This document shows positions 27,166 to 36,280 of a DNA stretch of 61,400 bases, one piece after another. Within the stretch, counting starts at the first letter, position 1, and each line of letters opens with the position of its first letter. The notes under the pieces are model-generated. The model saw only the letters and a list, made by a program, of their open reading frames with translations, was not told where the DNA came from and did no database searches. Made by a program: the position numbers and the translations under genes. This stretch comes from Actinomycetota bacterium (GTDB taxonomy: Bacteria; Actinomycetota; Rubrobacteria; Rubrobacterales; Rubrobacteraceae), in assembly GCA_004563715.1 (NCBI GenBank), contig SIRX01000146.1:1-61400 (forward strand). Direction: 5' to 3'.

Positions 27166-27948
27166 ATGAAGCCCGTCTTGAAGCCTGGCAGAGAGAGAGC
27201 CGCGGTCGTGGCCCCGGACGCTACTCCCCTGGAGGTCCGGGGCCTCACGGCCGCTTACCGGGAGAAGCCCGTCCTCTGGGACGTGAGCTTCCACGTGCCC
27301 GAGGGACAGCTCGTCGGGATCATCGGTCCCAACGGGGCGGGCAAGACGACCCTGCTGAAGGTGGTGATGGGTCTCATGCAGCCTGCCGCCGGGAGGGTGC
27401 GGGTCTTCGGCCAGAGCTTCCAGAAGGCCCGCCGCTACGTCGGCTATGTGCCCCAGCGTGGCAGCGTGGACTGGGACTTCCCCACCGACGCCCTCGACGT
27501 GGTGCAGATGGGGCTCTACGGGAAGCTCGGCTGGTTCCGCCGGCCCGGGAAGAAGGAGCGGCGCGTCGCGGAGGAGTGTCTGGAGAAGGTCGGGATGGGG
27601 GCGTTCGCGCACCGCCAGATCTCCCAGCTCTCCGGCGGCCAGCAGCAGCGGGTCTTTCTGGCCCGGGCGCTGGCCCAGGACGCCCGGCTCTACCTCATGG
27701 ACGAGCCGTTCGCCGGGGTGGACTACACGACCGAGCGGGCCATCGTGGGCCTGCTGCGCGAGCTCAAGGCCCAGGGCCGGACGGTCGTCGCCGTCCACCA
27801 CGACCTCGGGACCGCCGCCGAGTACTTCGACCGGATCGTCATCCTCAACCGCCACCTCATAGCCGAAGGCCCGGTAGGGCGGGCGCTCACCCGCGAGAAC
27901 CTCGAAGCAGCTTACGGCGGCAGCGGGGCCTTTATCGGCGACCGGTAG
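27166..27948 (+). CDS. Metal ABC transporter ATP-binding protein
   Basis: A 260-residue ATPase with Walker A GPNGAGKTTLLK, Q-loop PQRGSVDWDFP (the D-W-D-F-P sequence is typical of Mn/Zn importer ATPases), signature [15 protein letters not shown], Walker B LYLMDEPFAGVD and His switch AVHHDLGT. It begins 1 bp after the binding-protein gene and precedes two permease genes, so it is the motor of the importer. Confidence 0.95.
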   Translation: MKPVLKPGRERAAVVAPDATPLEVRGLTAAYREKPVLWDVSFHVPEGQLVGIIGPNGAGKTTLLKVVMGLMQPAAGRVRVFGQSFQKARRYVGYVPQRGSVDWDFPTDALDVVQMGLYGKLGWFRRPGKKERRVAEECLEKVGMGAFAHRQISQLSGGQQQRVFLARALAQDARLYLMDEPFAGVDYTTERAIVGLLRELKAQGRTVVAVHHDLGTAAEYFDRIVILNRHLIAEGPVGRALTRENLEAAYGGSGAFIGDR

Positions 27949-27954
27949 GAGAAG

Positions 27955-28863
27955 ATGTTCGAGGTACTCTCGGCCGTCCTCTTCGACTATACCGTGCGCA
28001 ACATCGCGCTCGGCTCGGCCATACTCGGGGTGGCCGGAGGCGTGCTGGGGTGCTTCGCCGTGCTGCGGCGGCAGAGCCTGCTGGGCGACGCGCTAGCACA
28101 CGCCACCCTGCCGGGCATCTGCGTGGTCTTCATGCTCACCCAGACGCGGGTCTCCCTCTGGCTCCTGCTCGGGGCGGGGCTCTCGGCGTGGCTCGGCGCG
28201 CTCGCCATACTCGCCGTGGTGCGCGGGACGCGCATCAAGCAGGACGCCGCGCTCGGGATAGTGCTCTCGGTCTTCTTCGGCGCGGGGGTGGTGCTGCTCA
28301 CGCTCATCCAGCAGACCGGGGCCGCGGGACAGAGCGGGATCGACCGGTTCCTCTTCGGGCAGGCGGCCAGCCTCATCCGCAGCGACGTGATCACTATGGG
28401 GGCGCTCGCCGGGGCCGCGCTGCTGGTAGTCGGCGTGTTCTACAAGGAGTTCAAGCTGCTCACCTTCGACGGGCCGTTCGCCGCGAGCCTCGGCTTCCCC
28501 GTGCGGGCGCTCGACGTGTTGCTCACCTCCCTGATAGTCGTCGCCGTGATAGTCGGCATCCAGGCGGTCGGCGTGATCCTGATGGCGGCCATGCTCATCA
28601 CGCCCGCCGCGGCCGCCCGGCAGTGGACCGACCGGCTCCCGGCCATGATCCTCATCTCCGCCCTGTTCGGGGCGGGTAGCGGGGTGGCGGGCGCGCTCGT
28701 CAGCGCCCTGGGGCCGAACCTGCCCACGGGGCCCCTGATCGTGCTGATCGCCACCGGCGTCTTCCTCCTCTCGCTCCTCTTCGGCGCGAGCCGCGGCCTC
28801 CTGTGGAGCCAACTGCGGGAGCGGCGCAACCGGGCGGCGGCCCTGAGCGGGGGCGGGGCGTGA
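27955..28863 (+). CDS. Metal ABC transporter permease 1
   Basis: A 302-residue polytopic permease (ABC-3 family, about 8-9 helices). Family features are LRRQSLLGDALAHATLPGICV near residue 45, the ALGIVLSVFFGAGV segment, FKLLTFDGPFAASLGFPV and QAVGVILMAAMLITPAAAARQ. It contains no extra domain, in contrast to the second permease. Its stop overlaps the GTG start of that gene. Confidence 0.95.
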   Translation: MFEVLSAVLFDYTVRNIALGSAILGVAGGVLGCFAVLRRQSLLGDALAHATLPGICVVFMLTQTRVSLWLLLGAGLSAWLGALAILAVVRGTRIKQDAALGIVLSVFFGAGVVLLTLIQQTGAAGQSGIDRFLFGQAASLIRSDVITMGALAGAALLVVGVFYKEFKLLTFDGPFAASLGFPVRALDVLLTSLIVVAVIVGIQAVGVILMAAMLITPAAAARQWTDRLPAMILISALFGAGSGVAGALVSALGPNLPTGPLIVLIATGVFLLSLLFGASRGLLWSQLRERRNRAAALSGGGA

Positions 28864-29954
28864 GCGCGGGCTTCGTCATCATCGTGACCGGGATACTGGT
28901 CGCCGTGCCGTGCGCCGTGCTCGGGACGCTGCTGGTGCTGCGGCAGATGGCGATGGTCGGGGACGCCATAAGCCACGCGGTGCTGCCGGGGATAGTGTTG
29001 GCCTTCTTCCTCTCCGGGTCGCTCGGGCCGCTCGCGGCGCTGGTAGGGGCCGGGGCCTTCGGGCTGCTCACGGCGGTCTTTATCGAGGCGCTGCGGAGCA
29101 CGGGGCGGGTCAAGGAAGACTCCTCCATCGGCATCGTCTTCACCGCGCTCTTCGCGCTGGGGGCGTTCTTGATCTCCCGCTACGCCGGCAACGTCCACCT
29201 CGACCTCGAGCACGTGCTCTACGGGGAGATAGCCTTCGCGCCGCTCAACACGCTCGTCGTGGGGGGCGTAGACCTCGGGCCGCGCACGTTCTGGACGCTC
29301 GGGATAGTGACGGTGCTGGCTCTGGGGCTCGTGCTGCTGCTGTACAAAGAGCTGAAGGTCTCGACCTTCGACCCCGGGCTCGCCGTGGCCCTCGGGCTGG
29401 CTCCGGGGGTGGTGCACTACCTGCTCATGGGAGCGGTCTCGGTCACGGTGGTCGGGGCGTTTGATGCGGTCGGCGCCATCCTGGTGGTGGCCTTCCTGAT
29501 CGCGCCGCCCGCCACCGCCTACCTGCTCACCGAGCGCCTCTCTTACATGATGGTCCTCGCGGTGGCGGTGGGGGTAGTCTCGGCGGTGGCCGGTTACTAC
29601 CTGGCGTACGCCGCCAACGTCTCGATAGCCGGCGCGATGGCCGTGGCCGCCGGGGCGCTCTTCGCCACCGCCGTCCTGGCCTCTCCGACGCACGGGGTCC
29701 TGGCTAACGCCGCGCGCCGCCGCCGCAACCGGCGCTCTTTCGCCCGCGGGCTGCTGCTCGCCGGTCTCTCGCGTTCGCGGCGGAGCACCGAGCACGATCT
29801 GGCGCACCACCTCGGCTGGGATGGCGAGCGGGTCTCAACGGTTCTCCGGGCTGCCCGGTCCGGTGGCTTCGTGCTCCAGACCGGGAACGGGGAGGTAGTC
29901 CTTACCCGCAAGGGCCAGGAAGCCGTCGAGAATCTCTCCAGAGCCCTCCGGTAG
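28860..29954 (+). CDS. Metal ABC transporter permease 2 fused to a C-terminal winged-helix-like domain
   Basis: A 364-residue protein. Residues about 1-285 are a second ABC-3 family permease (LRQMAMVGDAISHAVLPGIVL, SIGIVFTALFALGAF, LKVSTFDPGLAVALGL, DAVGAILVVAFLIAPPATA). After a basic linker (NAARRRRNRRSF), residues about 300-364 form a helical domain ending in a wing-like hairpin: STEHDLAHHLGWDGERVSTVLRA, then GFVLQTGNGEVVLTRKGQEAVENL. This strongly resembles the N-terminal HTH of MntR/DtxR proteins. GTG 28860 overlaps the previous stop (GTGA). The soluble domain would face the cytoplasm beside the ATPase, and could sense metal, bind DNA or be a remnant. Confidence 0.9.
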   Translation: MSAGFVIIVTGILVAVPCAVLGTLLVLRQMAMVGDAISHAVLPGIVLAFFLSGSLGPLAALVGAGAFGLLTAVFIEALRSTGRVKEDSSIGIVFTALFALGAFLISRYAGNVHLDLEHVLYGEIAFAPLNTLVVGGVDLGPRTFWTLGIVTVLALGLVLLLYKELKVSTFDPGLAVALGLAPGVVHYLLMGAVSVTVVGAFDAVGAILVVAFLIAPPATAYLLTERLSYMMVLAVAVGVVSAVAGYYLAYAANVSIAGAMAVAAGALFATAVLASPTHGVLANAARRRRNRRSFARGLLLAGLSRSRRSTEHDLAHHLGWDGERVSTVLRAARSGGFVLQTGNGEVVLTRKGQEAVENLSRALR

Positions 29955-30108
29955 AACCAGGGGTCTACTCCCCGAACCAGTCAGATAAAAGGCTGGCTCG
30001 CGGCTGACGAGGTTCGTTCGCTTTCCGGTCGGGTTGCATCGTGCTATCAATTAGGGTCGTGCGTGATTCGGACCCAACACCAGACCGGCCGCCAGCGGAT
30101 GGGCCGCG

Positions 30109-30930
30109 TTGATCGACCTCTTTGCGGGCCTGCCACCGGTCTTACAGGCGTTTATAGCCACGTTGTTTACGTGGGGAATGACCGCGGCCGGGGCGGCGTT
30201 GGTCTTCGGCACCAAGAACGTTCCGCGCAAGCTCCTGGACGCCATGCTGGGCTTCGCGGCGGGGGTCATGATCGCCGCGAGCTTCTGGTCGCTTCTGGCG
30301 CCAGCGATAGAGCTCTCCCGGGACCGGGCGCTGCCGGTGTGGATGCCGCCGGTGATCGGGTTTCTCGCCGGCGGTGTCTTCCTGCGGCTCCTGGACCGGC
30401 TGCTGCCGCACCTGCACCCCGGGATGAAGATGTCGGAGGCGGAGGGCCCCCACACGAGCTGGCGGCGCAGCGTGCTGCTTGTCTCCGCCATAACGCTGCA
30501 CAACATCCCCGAGGGCCTGGCCATCGGGGTGTCTTTCGGGGCGGTGGGGCTCGGCATCGCCGAGGGCGTACCCGGGGCCACACTCGGGGCTGCTGTCGCC
30601 CTGTCCATCGGCATCGGGCTGCAGAACTTCCCCGAGGGCACCGCGGTCTCCATGCCGCTCCGGCGCGACGGCATGAGCCGTGGCAAGAGCTTTTTCTACG
30701 GCCAACTCTCGGGCGTGGTCGAGCCCATCTCGGCGGTCATCGGGGCGGCGGCGGTGATCGTCGCCCAGCCCATACTGCCCTACGCCCTGGCGTTCGCCGC
30801 CGGGGCCATGATCTTCGTCGTCGCCGAGGAGCTCGTCCCGGAGGCCAAGCGCGGCAGCCCGGACATCGCCGCCATGTCCCTGATGGTTGGCTTCGCCGTG
30901 ATGATGACGCTCGACGTAGCCCTCGCCTGA
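30109..30930 (+). CDS. ZIP family divalent metal transporter
   Basis: A 273-residue membrane protein with eight helices of the GufA-like bacterial ZIP group. The two metal-site signatures are [12 protein letters not shown] (about residue 130) and [11 protein letters not shown] (about 172). A His-containing loop precedes the first ([12 protein letters not shown]). It transports Zn or another divalent cation down a gradient. The TTG 30109 start has no convincing ribosome binding site, so the N-terminus is uncertain. The gene follows the metal ABC operon by about 150 bp and might share its regulation, though no operator was seen in front of it. Confidence 0.9.
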   Translation: MIDLFAGLPPVLQAFIATLFTWGMTAAGAALVFGTKNVPRKLLDAMLGFAAGVMIAASFWSLLAPAIELSRDRALPVWMPPVIGFLAGGVFLRLLDRLLPHLHPGMKMSEAEGPHTSWRRSVLLVSAITLHNIPEGLAIGVSFGAVGLGIAEGVPGATLGAAVALSIGIGLQNFPEGTAVSMPLRRDGMSRGKSFFYGQLSGVVEPISAVIGAAAVIVAQPILPYALAFAAGAMIFVVAEELVPEAKRGSPDIAAMSLMVGFAVMMTLDVALA

Positions 30931-30970
30931 TAGCCCACCCGACGCCTGCTGCTATATACTTCCCCGTGCC

Positions 30971-32308
30971 TTGAGTGGTAACCCGTCATCCGGCTCCTCC
31001 GAAACCCGGGACGGCGGCCGGGCCTCGGGGCTCGCGGTGTGGTCGTGGGTACTATACGACTTCTCGAACACCATCTTCTCTATCAGCATTTTGAGCTTCT
31101 TTTTCCCGGTGTGGCTCGGGGAGGAGCTCGGGGCCGGGGCGGACGTCTTCAACTACGCCACGGCGGCGGGCGCCCTCCTGGTGATACTGGCCGCCCCCTT
31201 TCTCGGCGCGGTGGCGGACCTCCGGCAGCGCCGGATGCCCTACATGGTCCTGCTGACCCTCCTGGCGGTCGCCCTGACCGCCGGCCTGGAGTTCGCCGGC
31301 GGCGTGGCGGCGGTTGTAGCCTTATTCATAGCGGCGAACTTCGCCTACCAGTCGGCGCTGATCTTCTACAACGCCCTCTTGCCCGCCGCCGCCGCCGGGA
31401 GGGGGGCCGGAAAGGTCAGCGGTTACGGGGTCGCCGCCGGGTACGTCGGCACGATCTTCGCCCTCCTGTTCCTGACCCTTTTCGTCACCGAGGCCGAGGC
31501 CGTGCGCTCCCTGCTCGGGCCTCTGGGTGGCTGGATCGAGACCGGCGCTCAGCGCAGCTCTAACGCCTTCGTGCCGACGGCCGTTCTGTACCTGCTCTTC
31601 AGCCTGCCGGCCTTCTTCTTCGTGCCGGACCGGGCGGTGCGGCCGCCGCGGCGGGTGAGCCCGGTCTCTGTATACCGGGACGTCTACGCCACGATAAAGA
31701 ACATCCGCGGCTACGCCGGGCTCGGGACGTTCATCATCGCCACGGCGCTCTACACCGACGCGGCCAACACCGCGGTCTCCAACATGGCGCTCTACGGCCA
31801 GCAGGTCTTCGGGATGGATAGCGGCGCTATCCGCAACCTGCTCCTGTTCTCGACCGTCTTCGCCGCCGTCGGCTCTGTGGGCTTCGGCTTCGCCACGGAC
31901 CGCGCCGGGCCGAAAAGGACGCTTATGGTGGTGCTCGTCCTCTGGCTCGGGGCCATCGTGCTCGCGGTGGTGGCCGTCGCGCCTTGGATGCTGCTGCTCG
32001 CCGGCCCGCTCGTGGGCATCGCGCTCGGCGCCACCTGGACCGTCAGCCGGGTCATGCTCGTCGCCCTCTCGCCGCCGGAGAAGCTCGGCGAGTTCTTCGG
32101 GCTCTACGCCCTCTCGCAGAAGCTCTCCGCCGTGGTGGGACCGGCGATGACGGGGTTCCTGATCGGGGCTTTCGAGGGGTACGGTACGGGTGTCTCCTAC
32201 AGGATCGCCATCAGCTCGCTGGTCGTTACCATGCTCCTGAGCATCTTCTTTCTCTCTCGCGTCCCCGACGCCCGCCCCGATCCGAAAGTGGAGCGGTATG
32301 CTCCCTGA
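30971..32308 (+). CDS. MFS transporter, UMF1/Atg22-like family
   Basis: A 445-residue 12-helix major facilitator protein. It carries the family's opening VWSWVLYDFSNTIFS and SILSFFFPVWL, the helix 2-3 loop GAVADLRQRRMPYM, and the late motif LGEFFGLYALSQKLSAVVGPAMTGFL. Members resemble the vacuolar amino acid exporter Atg22, but the bacterial substrates are unknown. TTG start at 30971 lacks a Shine-Dalgarno sequence; TATACT at 30955-30960 would place the transcript start within a few nt of the TTG, so this may also be leaderless. It precedes nagA by about 70 bp on the same strand. Confidence 0.87.
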   Translation: MSGNPSSGSSETRDGGRASGLAVWSWVLYDFSNTIFSISILSFFFPVWLGEELGAGADVFNYATAAGALLVILAAPFLGAVADLRQRRMPYMVLLTLLAVALTAGLEFAGGVAAVVALFIAANFAYQSALIFYNALLPAAAAGRGAGKVSGYGVAAGYVGTIFALLFLTLFVTEAEAVRSLLGPLGGWIETGAQRSSNAFVPTAVLYLLFSLPAFFFVPDRAVRPPRRVSPVSVYRDVYATIKNIRGYAGLGTFIIATALYTDAANTAVSNMALYGQQVFGMDSGAIRNLLLFSTVFAAVGSVGFGFATDRAGPKRTLMVVLVLWLGAIVLAVVAVAPWMLLLAGPLVGIALGATWTVSRVMLVALSPPEKLGEFFGLYALSQKLSAVVGPAMTGFLIGAFEGYGTGVSYRIAISSLVVTMLLSIFFLSRVPDARPDPKVERYAP

Positions 32309-32377
32309 TCGCGGAACCCGAGGGCCGTGTTGTACCATCCACCCCATAAGGAAAGAAGAGCGTGAGGAGGCGCCGCG

Positions 32378-33517
32378 ATGGGCCATGTAGTGATGCGGGG
32401 CCGCGTGGTTACGGACTATGAGGTTTGGGACGGCGCCGCGTTGCTCCTGGAGAACGGTTGCATCCAGGGGATGATACGAGACGGCGAGGCCCCGGAGAAC
32501 GCCGAGGTCCACGACTACGGAAGCTCCTTTCTGGTGCCGGGCTTTGTGGACCTGCAGGTAAACGGCTGTTTCGGGATAGACGTCTCCACGCGGCCCGAAC
32601 GCCTGCCGGAGCTCTCGGAGAAGCTGCCCGCCACGGGCACCACGGCCTACCTGCCCACCCTGATCTCCTCCCCCGAAAACCTCTACGAGCAGGCCCTGCC
32701 GAAGGTAGGTCTTGCTACGGCAAAATCTGTCTCCGGTGCGGAGGTGCTCGGGGCCCACCTCGAAGGACCGTTTTTGAGCCAGGAGAAGCGGGGCGCGCAT
32801 CCGCCAGCCTGCATCGTTCCACCGGACCCCGTGCTACTCGCGGAGCTTCTGGACCTCGGGCCCGTGCGGATGGTCACGTTGGCCCCGGAGCTGGAGGGGG
32901 CCGACGAGCTCGTGGACTTCGCCGCCGGGCGGGGGGTGGTCGTCTCGGCCGGCCACTCTGACGCCCCTTTCGAGGCCGCCTACGAGGCGTTCGACCGGCG
33001 GGTGGCCGGCGTCACGCACCTGTTCAACGCCATGAGCCCCATGCACCACCGGGCGCCGGGTCTTCCCGGGGCGGCCTTCGCCCACCCCCGGGTGGTCTGC
33101 GGCCTGATCTCCGACGGCCTCCACGTCCATCCGGAGATGGTGAACCTTGCGTTCCGCATGCTGGGCCCGGACCGAGTCTACCTCGTCACCGACGCCACCG
33201 CCGCGACCGGCATGGGGCCGGGCGAGTACGCCCTGGCGACCCGCAAGGTCTACCAGGACGCCAACATGGCGCGGCTCGGCAGCGGGTCGCTCGCGGGGAG
33301 CCTCTTGACCATGAGCGAGGCGTTCCAGAACGTGCTGGCCTTTACCGGCTGTACCCTCCCCGAGGCCGCCCGCATGGCCTCCACCACCCCCGCCCGGCTC
33401 GTCGGCGAGGGCCGGCGCAAGGGCCGCCTGGCTCCCGGATACGACGCCGACGTAACCGTCCTCGCCCCCGACCTCTCCCCCGAAGCCGTCTGGAGCCGGG
33501 GCCGGAGGGTCTACTAG
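32378..33517 (+). CDS. nagA: N-acetylglucosamine-6-phosphate deacetylase
   Basis: A 379-residue cytoplasmic amidohydrolase converting GlcNAc-6-P to GlcN-6-P and acetate (amino sugar catabolism, cell-wall recycling). Metal ligands lie in GAHLEGPFL (Glu, about residue 128), SAGHSDAPF (His) and VTHLFNAMSPMHHRAPG (His), with the catalytic Asp in YLVTDATAATGMGPG. SDGLHVHPEM also matches. ATG 32378 has GAGGAGG upstream. No nagB or PTS genes are adjacent. Alone here, it may serve recycling of wall sugars released by hydrolases. Confidence 0.93.
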   Translation: MGHVVMRGRVVTDYEVWDGAALLLENGCIQGMIRDGEAPENAEVHDYGSSFLVPGFVDLQVNGCFGIDVSTRPERLPELSEKLPATGTTAYLPTLISSPENLYEQALPKVGLATAKSVSGAEVLGAHLEGPFLSQEKRGAHPPACIVPPDPVLLAELLDLGPVRMVTLAPELEGADELVDFAAGRGVVVSAGHSDAPFEAAYEAFDRRVAGVTHLFNAMSPMHHRAPGLPGAAFAHPRVVCGLISDGLHVHPEMVNLAFRMLGPDRVYLVTDATAATGMGPGEYALATRKVYQDANMARLGSGSLAGSLLTMSEAFQNVLAFTGCTLPEAARMASTTPARLVGEGRRKGRLAPGYDADVTVLAPDLSPEAVWSRGRRVY

Positions 33518-33560
33518 AATTCGGGCCGGAGGAAAACCCGAGAGGAACGGAGGCCGGAAC

Positions 33561-34103
33561 ATGCAACGAGAGGTAAACGGCGTAACGGTGGAGGTGGTGC
33601 AAGGGGACATCTCCGACCAGGAGGACGTCGTGGCGGTCGTGAACGCCGCCAACGCCCGGCTCCAGACCGGCGGCGGCGTGGCGGGCGCCATTCACCGGGC
33701 GGCGGGTCCCGGGCTCGCAGAGGAGTGCCGGCCGCTCGCCCCGATAAGCCCCGGCGAGGCCGTTATAACCGGCGCCCACGGCCTGCCCAACGACCACGTC
33801 ATCCACACCCTCGGCCCCGTCTACGGCCAGGACCGTCCCGAAGAAGAGCTCCTCGCCCGCTGCTACCGCAACTCTCTGGCGCTCGCCGAAGAGAACGTCG
33901 TAGCCTCGGTCGCCTTCCCGGCCATCTCGACCGGGGTGTTCGGATACCCGCTCGAAGACGCGGCGGAGGTCGCGCTCCGCGTGGTGCTGGATGAGACACA
34001 GAAGCTGGAGGGCGTGCGCCTCGTCCGCTTCGTGCTCTTCAGCGACCGGGACGCCGAGGTCTTCGAGGGGAAGCTCTCGGAGCTGGCGGAGGGCCGGGGT
34101 TGA
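33561..34103 (+). CDS. Macro-domain (ADP-ribose-binding) protein
   Basis: A 180-residue stand-alone macro domain. VVNAANARLQTGGGVAGAIHRAAG is the signature ADP-ribose-binding loop with the catalytic-type Asn and the Gly run. FPAISTGVFGYPLEDAAEVALR is the second phosphate-binding loop. Proteins of this type bind or hydrolyse ADP-ribose, O-acetyl-ADP-ribose or mono-ADP-ribosyl groups. ATG 33561 follows GGAGG. TAGAAT at 33515-33520 could be its -10 element. Confidence 0.92.
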   Translation: MQREVNGVTVEVVQGDISDQEDVVAVVNAANARLQTGGGVAGAIHRAAGPGLAEECRPLAPISPGEAVITGAHGLPNDHVIHTLGPVYGQDRPEEELLARCYRNSLALAEENVVASVAFPAISTGVFGYPLEDAAEVALRVVLDETQKLEGVRLVRFVLFSDRDAEVFEGKLSELAEGRG

Positions 34104-34124
34104 GCGCCGGATGCGGAATATAGC

Positions 34125-34505
34125 ATGGCGGGCTTTCGTGCGGACAAACCGCCGGCGGAGGTCTACCGGGGCTACCTGGAGTCCGGCCGGCTCGGCTTTC
34201 AGCGGTGCGCGGGCTGCGGGGCGGCGGTCTTCTACCCGCGCGTGCTGTGCCCGGCCTGCGGCGGCACCTCCCTGGGTTGGGAGACCAGCGGCGGCCGGGG
34301 GATGGTCTACGCGACGACCGCCGTCTACCATCGGGACCGCGAGCCCCACAACGTCGCGCTCGTAGAGCTGGAAGAGGGCTTCAGGATGATGAGCCGCGTC
34401 GATGGGTTACCGGCGGAGGAGGTCCGGATCGGGACGCCGGTGGTCTTCGAGGTGCGCCGGGAGGAGGGCGGGCCGGTGGCCGTCTTCGTGCCGGAGGAAG
34501 GATGA
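34125..34505 (+). CDS. DUF35 (rubredoxin-like zinc ribbon plus OB fold) protein
   Basis: A 126-residue protein with the zinc ribbon FQRCAGCG and LCPACG (four Cys, residues about 27-45), followed by an OB-fold half (GMVYATTAVYHRD, HNVALVELEEGFRMMSRV, VRIGTPVVFEV). DUF35 proteins bind acyl-CoA and act as obligate partners of thiolase-like enzymes such as the steroid side-chain aldolases. The next gene, overlapping by 4 bp (ATGA), is exactly such a thiolase-like protein. Confidence 0.9.
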   Translation: MAGFRADKPPAEVYRGYLESGRLGFQRCAGCGAAVFYPRVLCPACGGTSLGWETSGGRGMVYATTAVYHRDREPHNVALVELEEGFRMMSRVDGLPAEEVRIGTPVVFEVRREEGGPVAVFVPEEG

Positions 34506-35650
34506 GCCTCCGGGACCGGGTCGCGGTCGTCGGGGCGGCGGAGTCGGACCTCGGCGAGGTCGGTCCGGGATTTACTCCGCTGGACCTGATCGGGCAGGCC
34601 ACCAGCCGCGCTCTCGACGACGCGGGCCTCACCAGAGACGACGTTGACGGCCTCTTCTCCGCCTCGGCCTACTACCACATGCCCACCCTCTCGGTCGGCG
34701 AGTACCTCGGCATCCGGCCCCGCTACTCGGACGCCACCAACCTGGGCGGCAGCTCCTTCGTCTCCCACCTACTGCACGCCGCGGCCGCCATAGAGTCCGG
34801 GCTCTGCGAGGTCGCCCTCATAACCTACGGCTCGACCCAGCGCTCAGACGGTGGAAGGCTGGTCTCCGGCTCCGAAGCCCTGCCCTACGAGGCATCCTAC
34901 AGGCCCCGCTACCCGGTGAGCATGTACGCCCTGGCCGCCTCCCGGCACATGTACGAGTACGGGACCACCCGCGAGCAGCTCGCCGCGGTCGCCGTCGCCG
35001 CCCGGAAGTGGGCCCGGCTCAACCCCAGAGCGTTCCGGCGCGGTCCCCTGACGGTTGACGACGTGCTGGGCGCCCGCATGGTCTCCTCGCCTTTAGGCGT
35101 CCTCGACTGCTGTCTCGTCACCGACGGCGGGGGAGCCCTGCTGCTGACCAGCGCCGGTAGGGCGCGCGACCTCCGGCAGCCGCCGGTGTACCTGCTCGGG
35201 GCGGGGGAGGCCCACCACCACCGCAACATTTCCCAGATGCCGGACCTCACCACCACGGCCGCCGTAGACTCCGGAAAGCGGGCCTACGAGATGGCCGGTG
35301 TCGCGCCCGCCGAGGTGGACGTGGCGATGCTCTACGACGCCTTCACCATAAATACCATCATGTTCCTCGAAGACTTGGGCTTCTGCGGAAAGGGGGAGGG
35401 CGGCGCGTTCGTGGAGGACGGGCGCATAGCCCCCGGCGGCCAGCTCGCGGTCAACACCAGCGGCGGCGGCCTCTCCTACAACCACCCCGGGATGTACGGC
35501 CTGCTGTTGACCATAGAGGCGGTGCGCCAGCTCCGCGGCGGGTGTGGCGAACGGCAGGTGCCGGGTGCCCGCGTAGCCCTCGTTCACGGAAACGGCGGCG
35601 TCTTCTCCAGCCAAGTCACCGCCGTTCTGGGCACCGGGGACACCGTATAG
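34502..35650 (+). CDS. Thiolase-like protein (SCP2-type, nucleophilic Cys not conserved)
   Basis: A 382-residue thiolase-superfamily protein. Both thiolase halves are recognisable (AVVGAAESDLGEV start; C-terminal QLAVNTSGGGLSYNHPGMYG and RVALVHGNGGVFSSQVT). The usual active-site Cys near residue 85-90 is replaced (DATNLGGSSFVSHLLHAA), and the C-terminal CxG motif is HGNGG. Such Cys-less SCP2 thiolases with a DUF35 partner include retro-aldolases of the Ltp2/ChsH2 kind that cleave branched beta-hydroxyacyl-CoAs. The pairing here suggests a similar lyase, but the substrate is unknown. Confidence 0.88.
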   Translation: MSLRDRVAVVGAAESDLGEVGPGFTPLDLIGQATSRALDDAGLTRDDVDGLFSASAYYHMPTLSVGEYLGIRPRYSDATNLGGSSFVSHLLHAAAAIESGLCEVALITYGSTQRSDGGRLVSGSEALPYEASYRPRYPVSMYALAASRHMYEYGTTREQLAAVAVAARKWARLNPRAFRRGPLTVDDVLGARMVSSPLGVLDCCLVTDGGGALLLTSAGRARDLRQPPVYLLGAGEAHHHRNISQMPDLTTTAAVDSGKRAYEMAGVAPAEVDVAMLYDAFTINTIMFLEDLGFCGKGEGGAFVEDGRIAPGGQLAVNTSGGGLSYNHPGMYGLLLTIEAVRQLRGGCGERQVPGARVALVHGNGGVFSSQVTAVLGTGDTV

Positions 35651-35657
35651 CCCATGA

Positions 35658-35663
35658 TAGAAT
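35658..35663 (+). promoter_or_regulatory. -10 element TAGAAT, probable leaderless start of msrB
   Basis: TAGAAT ends exactly 6 nt before the msrB ATG at 35670, with no ribosome binding site between. The transcript should start at or next to the A of the ATG. Confidence 0.55.
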
Positions 35664-35669
35664 CCGGCC

Positions 35670-36098
35670 ATGACCGATACATCGAGAAACGCCCCGAACA
35701 AGGTAGACCTGACCGACGAGGAGTGGAGGGCGGCGCTCACGCCCGAGCAGTACCGCGTAACGCGCAAGAAAGGCACCGAGCGGGCCTTTACCGGCGAGTA
35801 CCACGACAAAAAGGATCCGGGCGTCTACCGTTGCGTCTGCTGCGGCACGCCGCTCTTCTCCTCCGAGACCAAGTTCGACTCGGGCACCGGCTGGCCCAGC
35901 TTCTACGCCCCCATCTCCGGGGAGAACGTCGAGACCGAGGAGGACCGCAGCTTCTTCATGCGCCGCACGGAGGTTCACTGTGCCGCGTGCGGGGCGCACC
36001 AGGGCCACGTCTTCGACGACGGGCCCGCCCCGACCGGCCAGCGCTACTGCATAAACTCCGCCGCCCTCCGCTTCGACCCGGGAGAGTGCTCCGGGTAG
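35670..36098 (+). CDS. msrB: Peptide-methionine (R)-S-oxide reductase
   Basis: A 142-residue repair enzyme reducing methionine-R-sulfoxide in proteins. Structural zinc cysteines are in [11 protein letters not shown] and [11 protein letters not shown]. The active site is in [12 protein letters not shown], where the catalytic residue is a normal Cys (TGC), not Sec. SGTGWPSFY is the substrate region. It is a complete single-domain MsrB without MsrA fusion. A leaderless promoter lies directly upstream. Confidence 0.95.
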   Translation: MTDTSRNAPNKVDLTDEEWRAALTPEQYRVTRKKGTERAFTGEYHDKKDPGVYRCVCCGTPLFSSETKFDSGTGWPSFYAPISGENVETEEDRSFFMRRTEVHCAACGAHQGHVFDDGPAPTGQRYCINSAALRFDPGECSG

Positions 36099-36280
36099 GG
36101 TTGCCGCGAAGAAGCCTGGTCCTCCTGCCGGGTACGGCGTCCGCGCCACCCGGCCACTTCTTACGGAACCTCGACGAAACTCTGCGCTCCCGGACCGGAT
36201 ATTGTGGTTTCTCATCCACCTGGCCGGGCCGGATGCGCCTATGCTTCCGGGGTAGGCTACAACCCGGAGGATAGACCACG

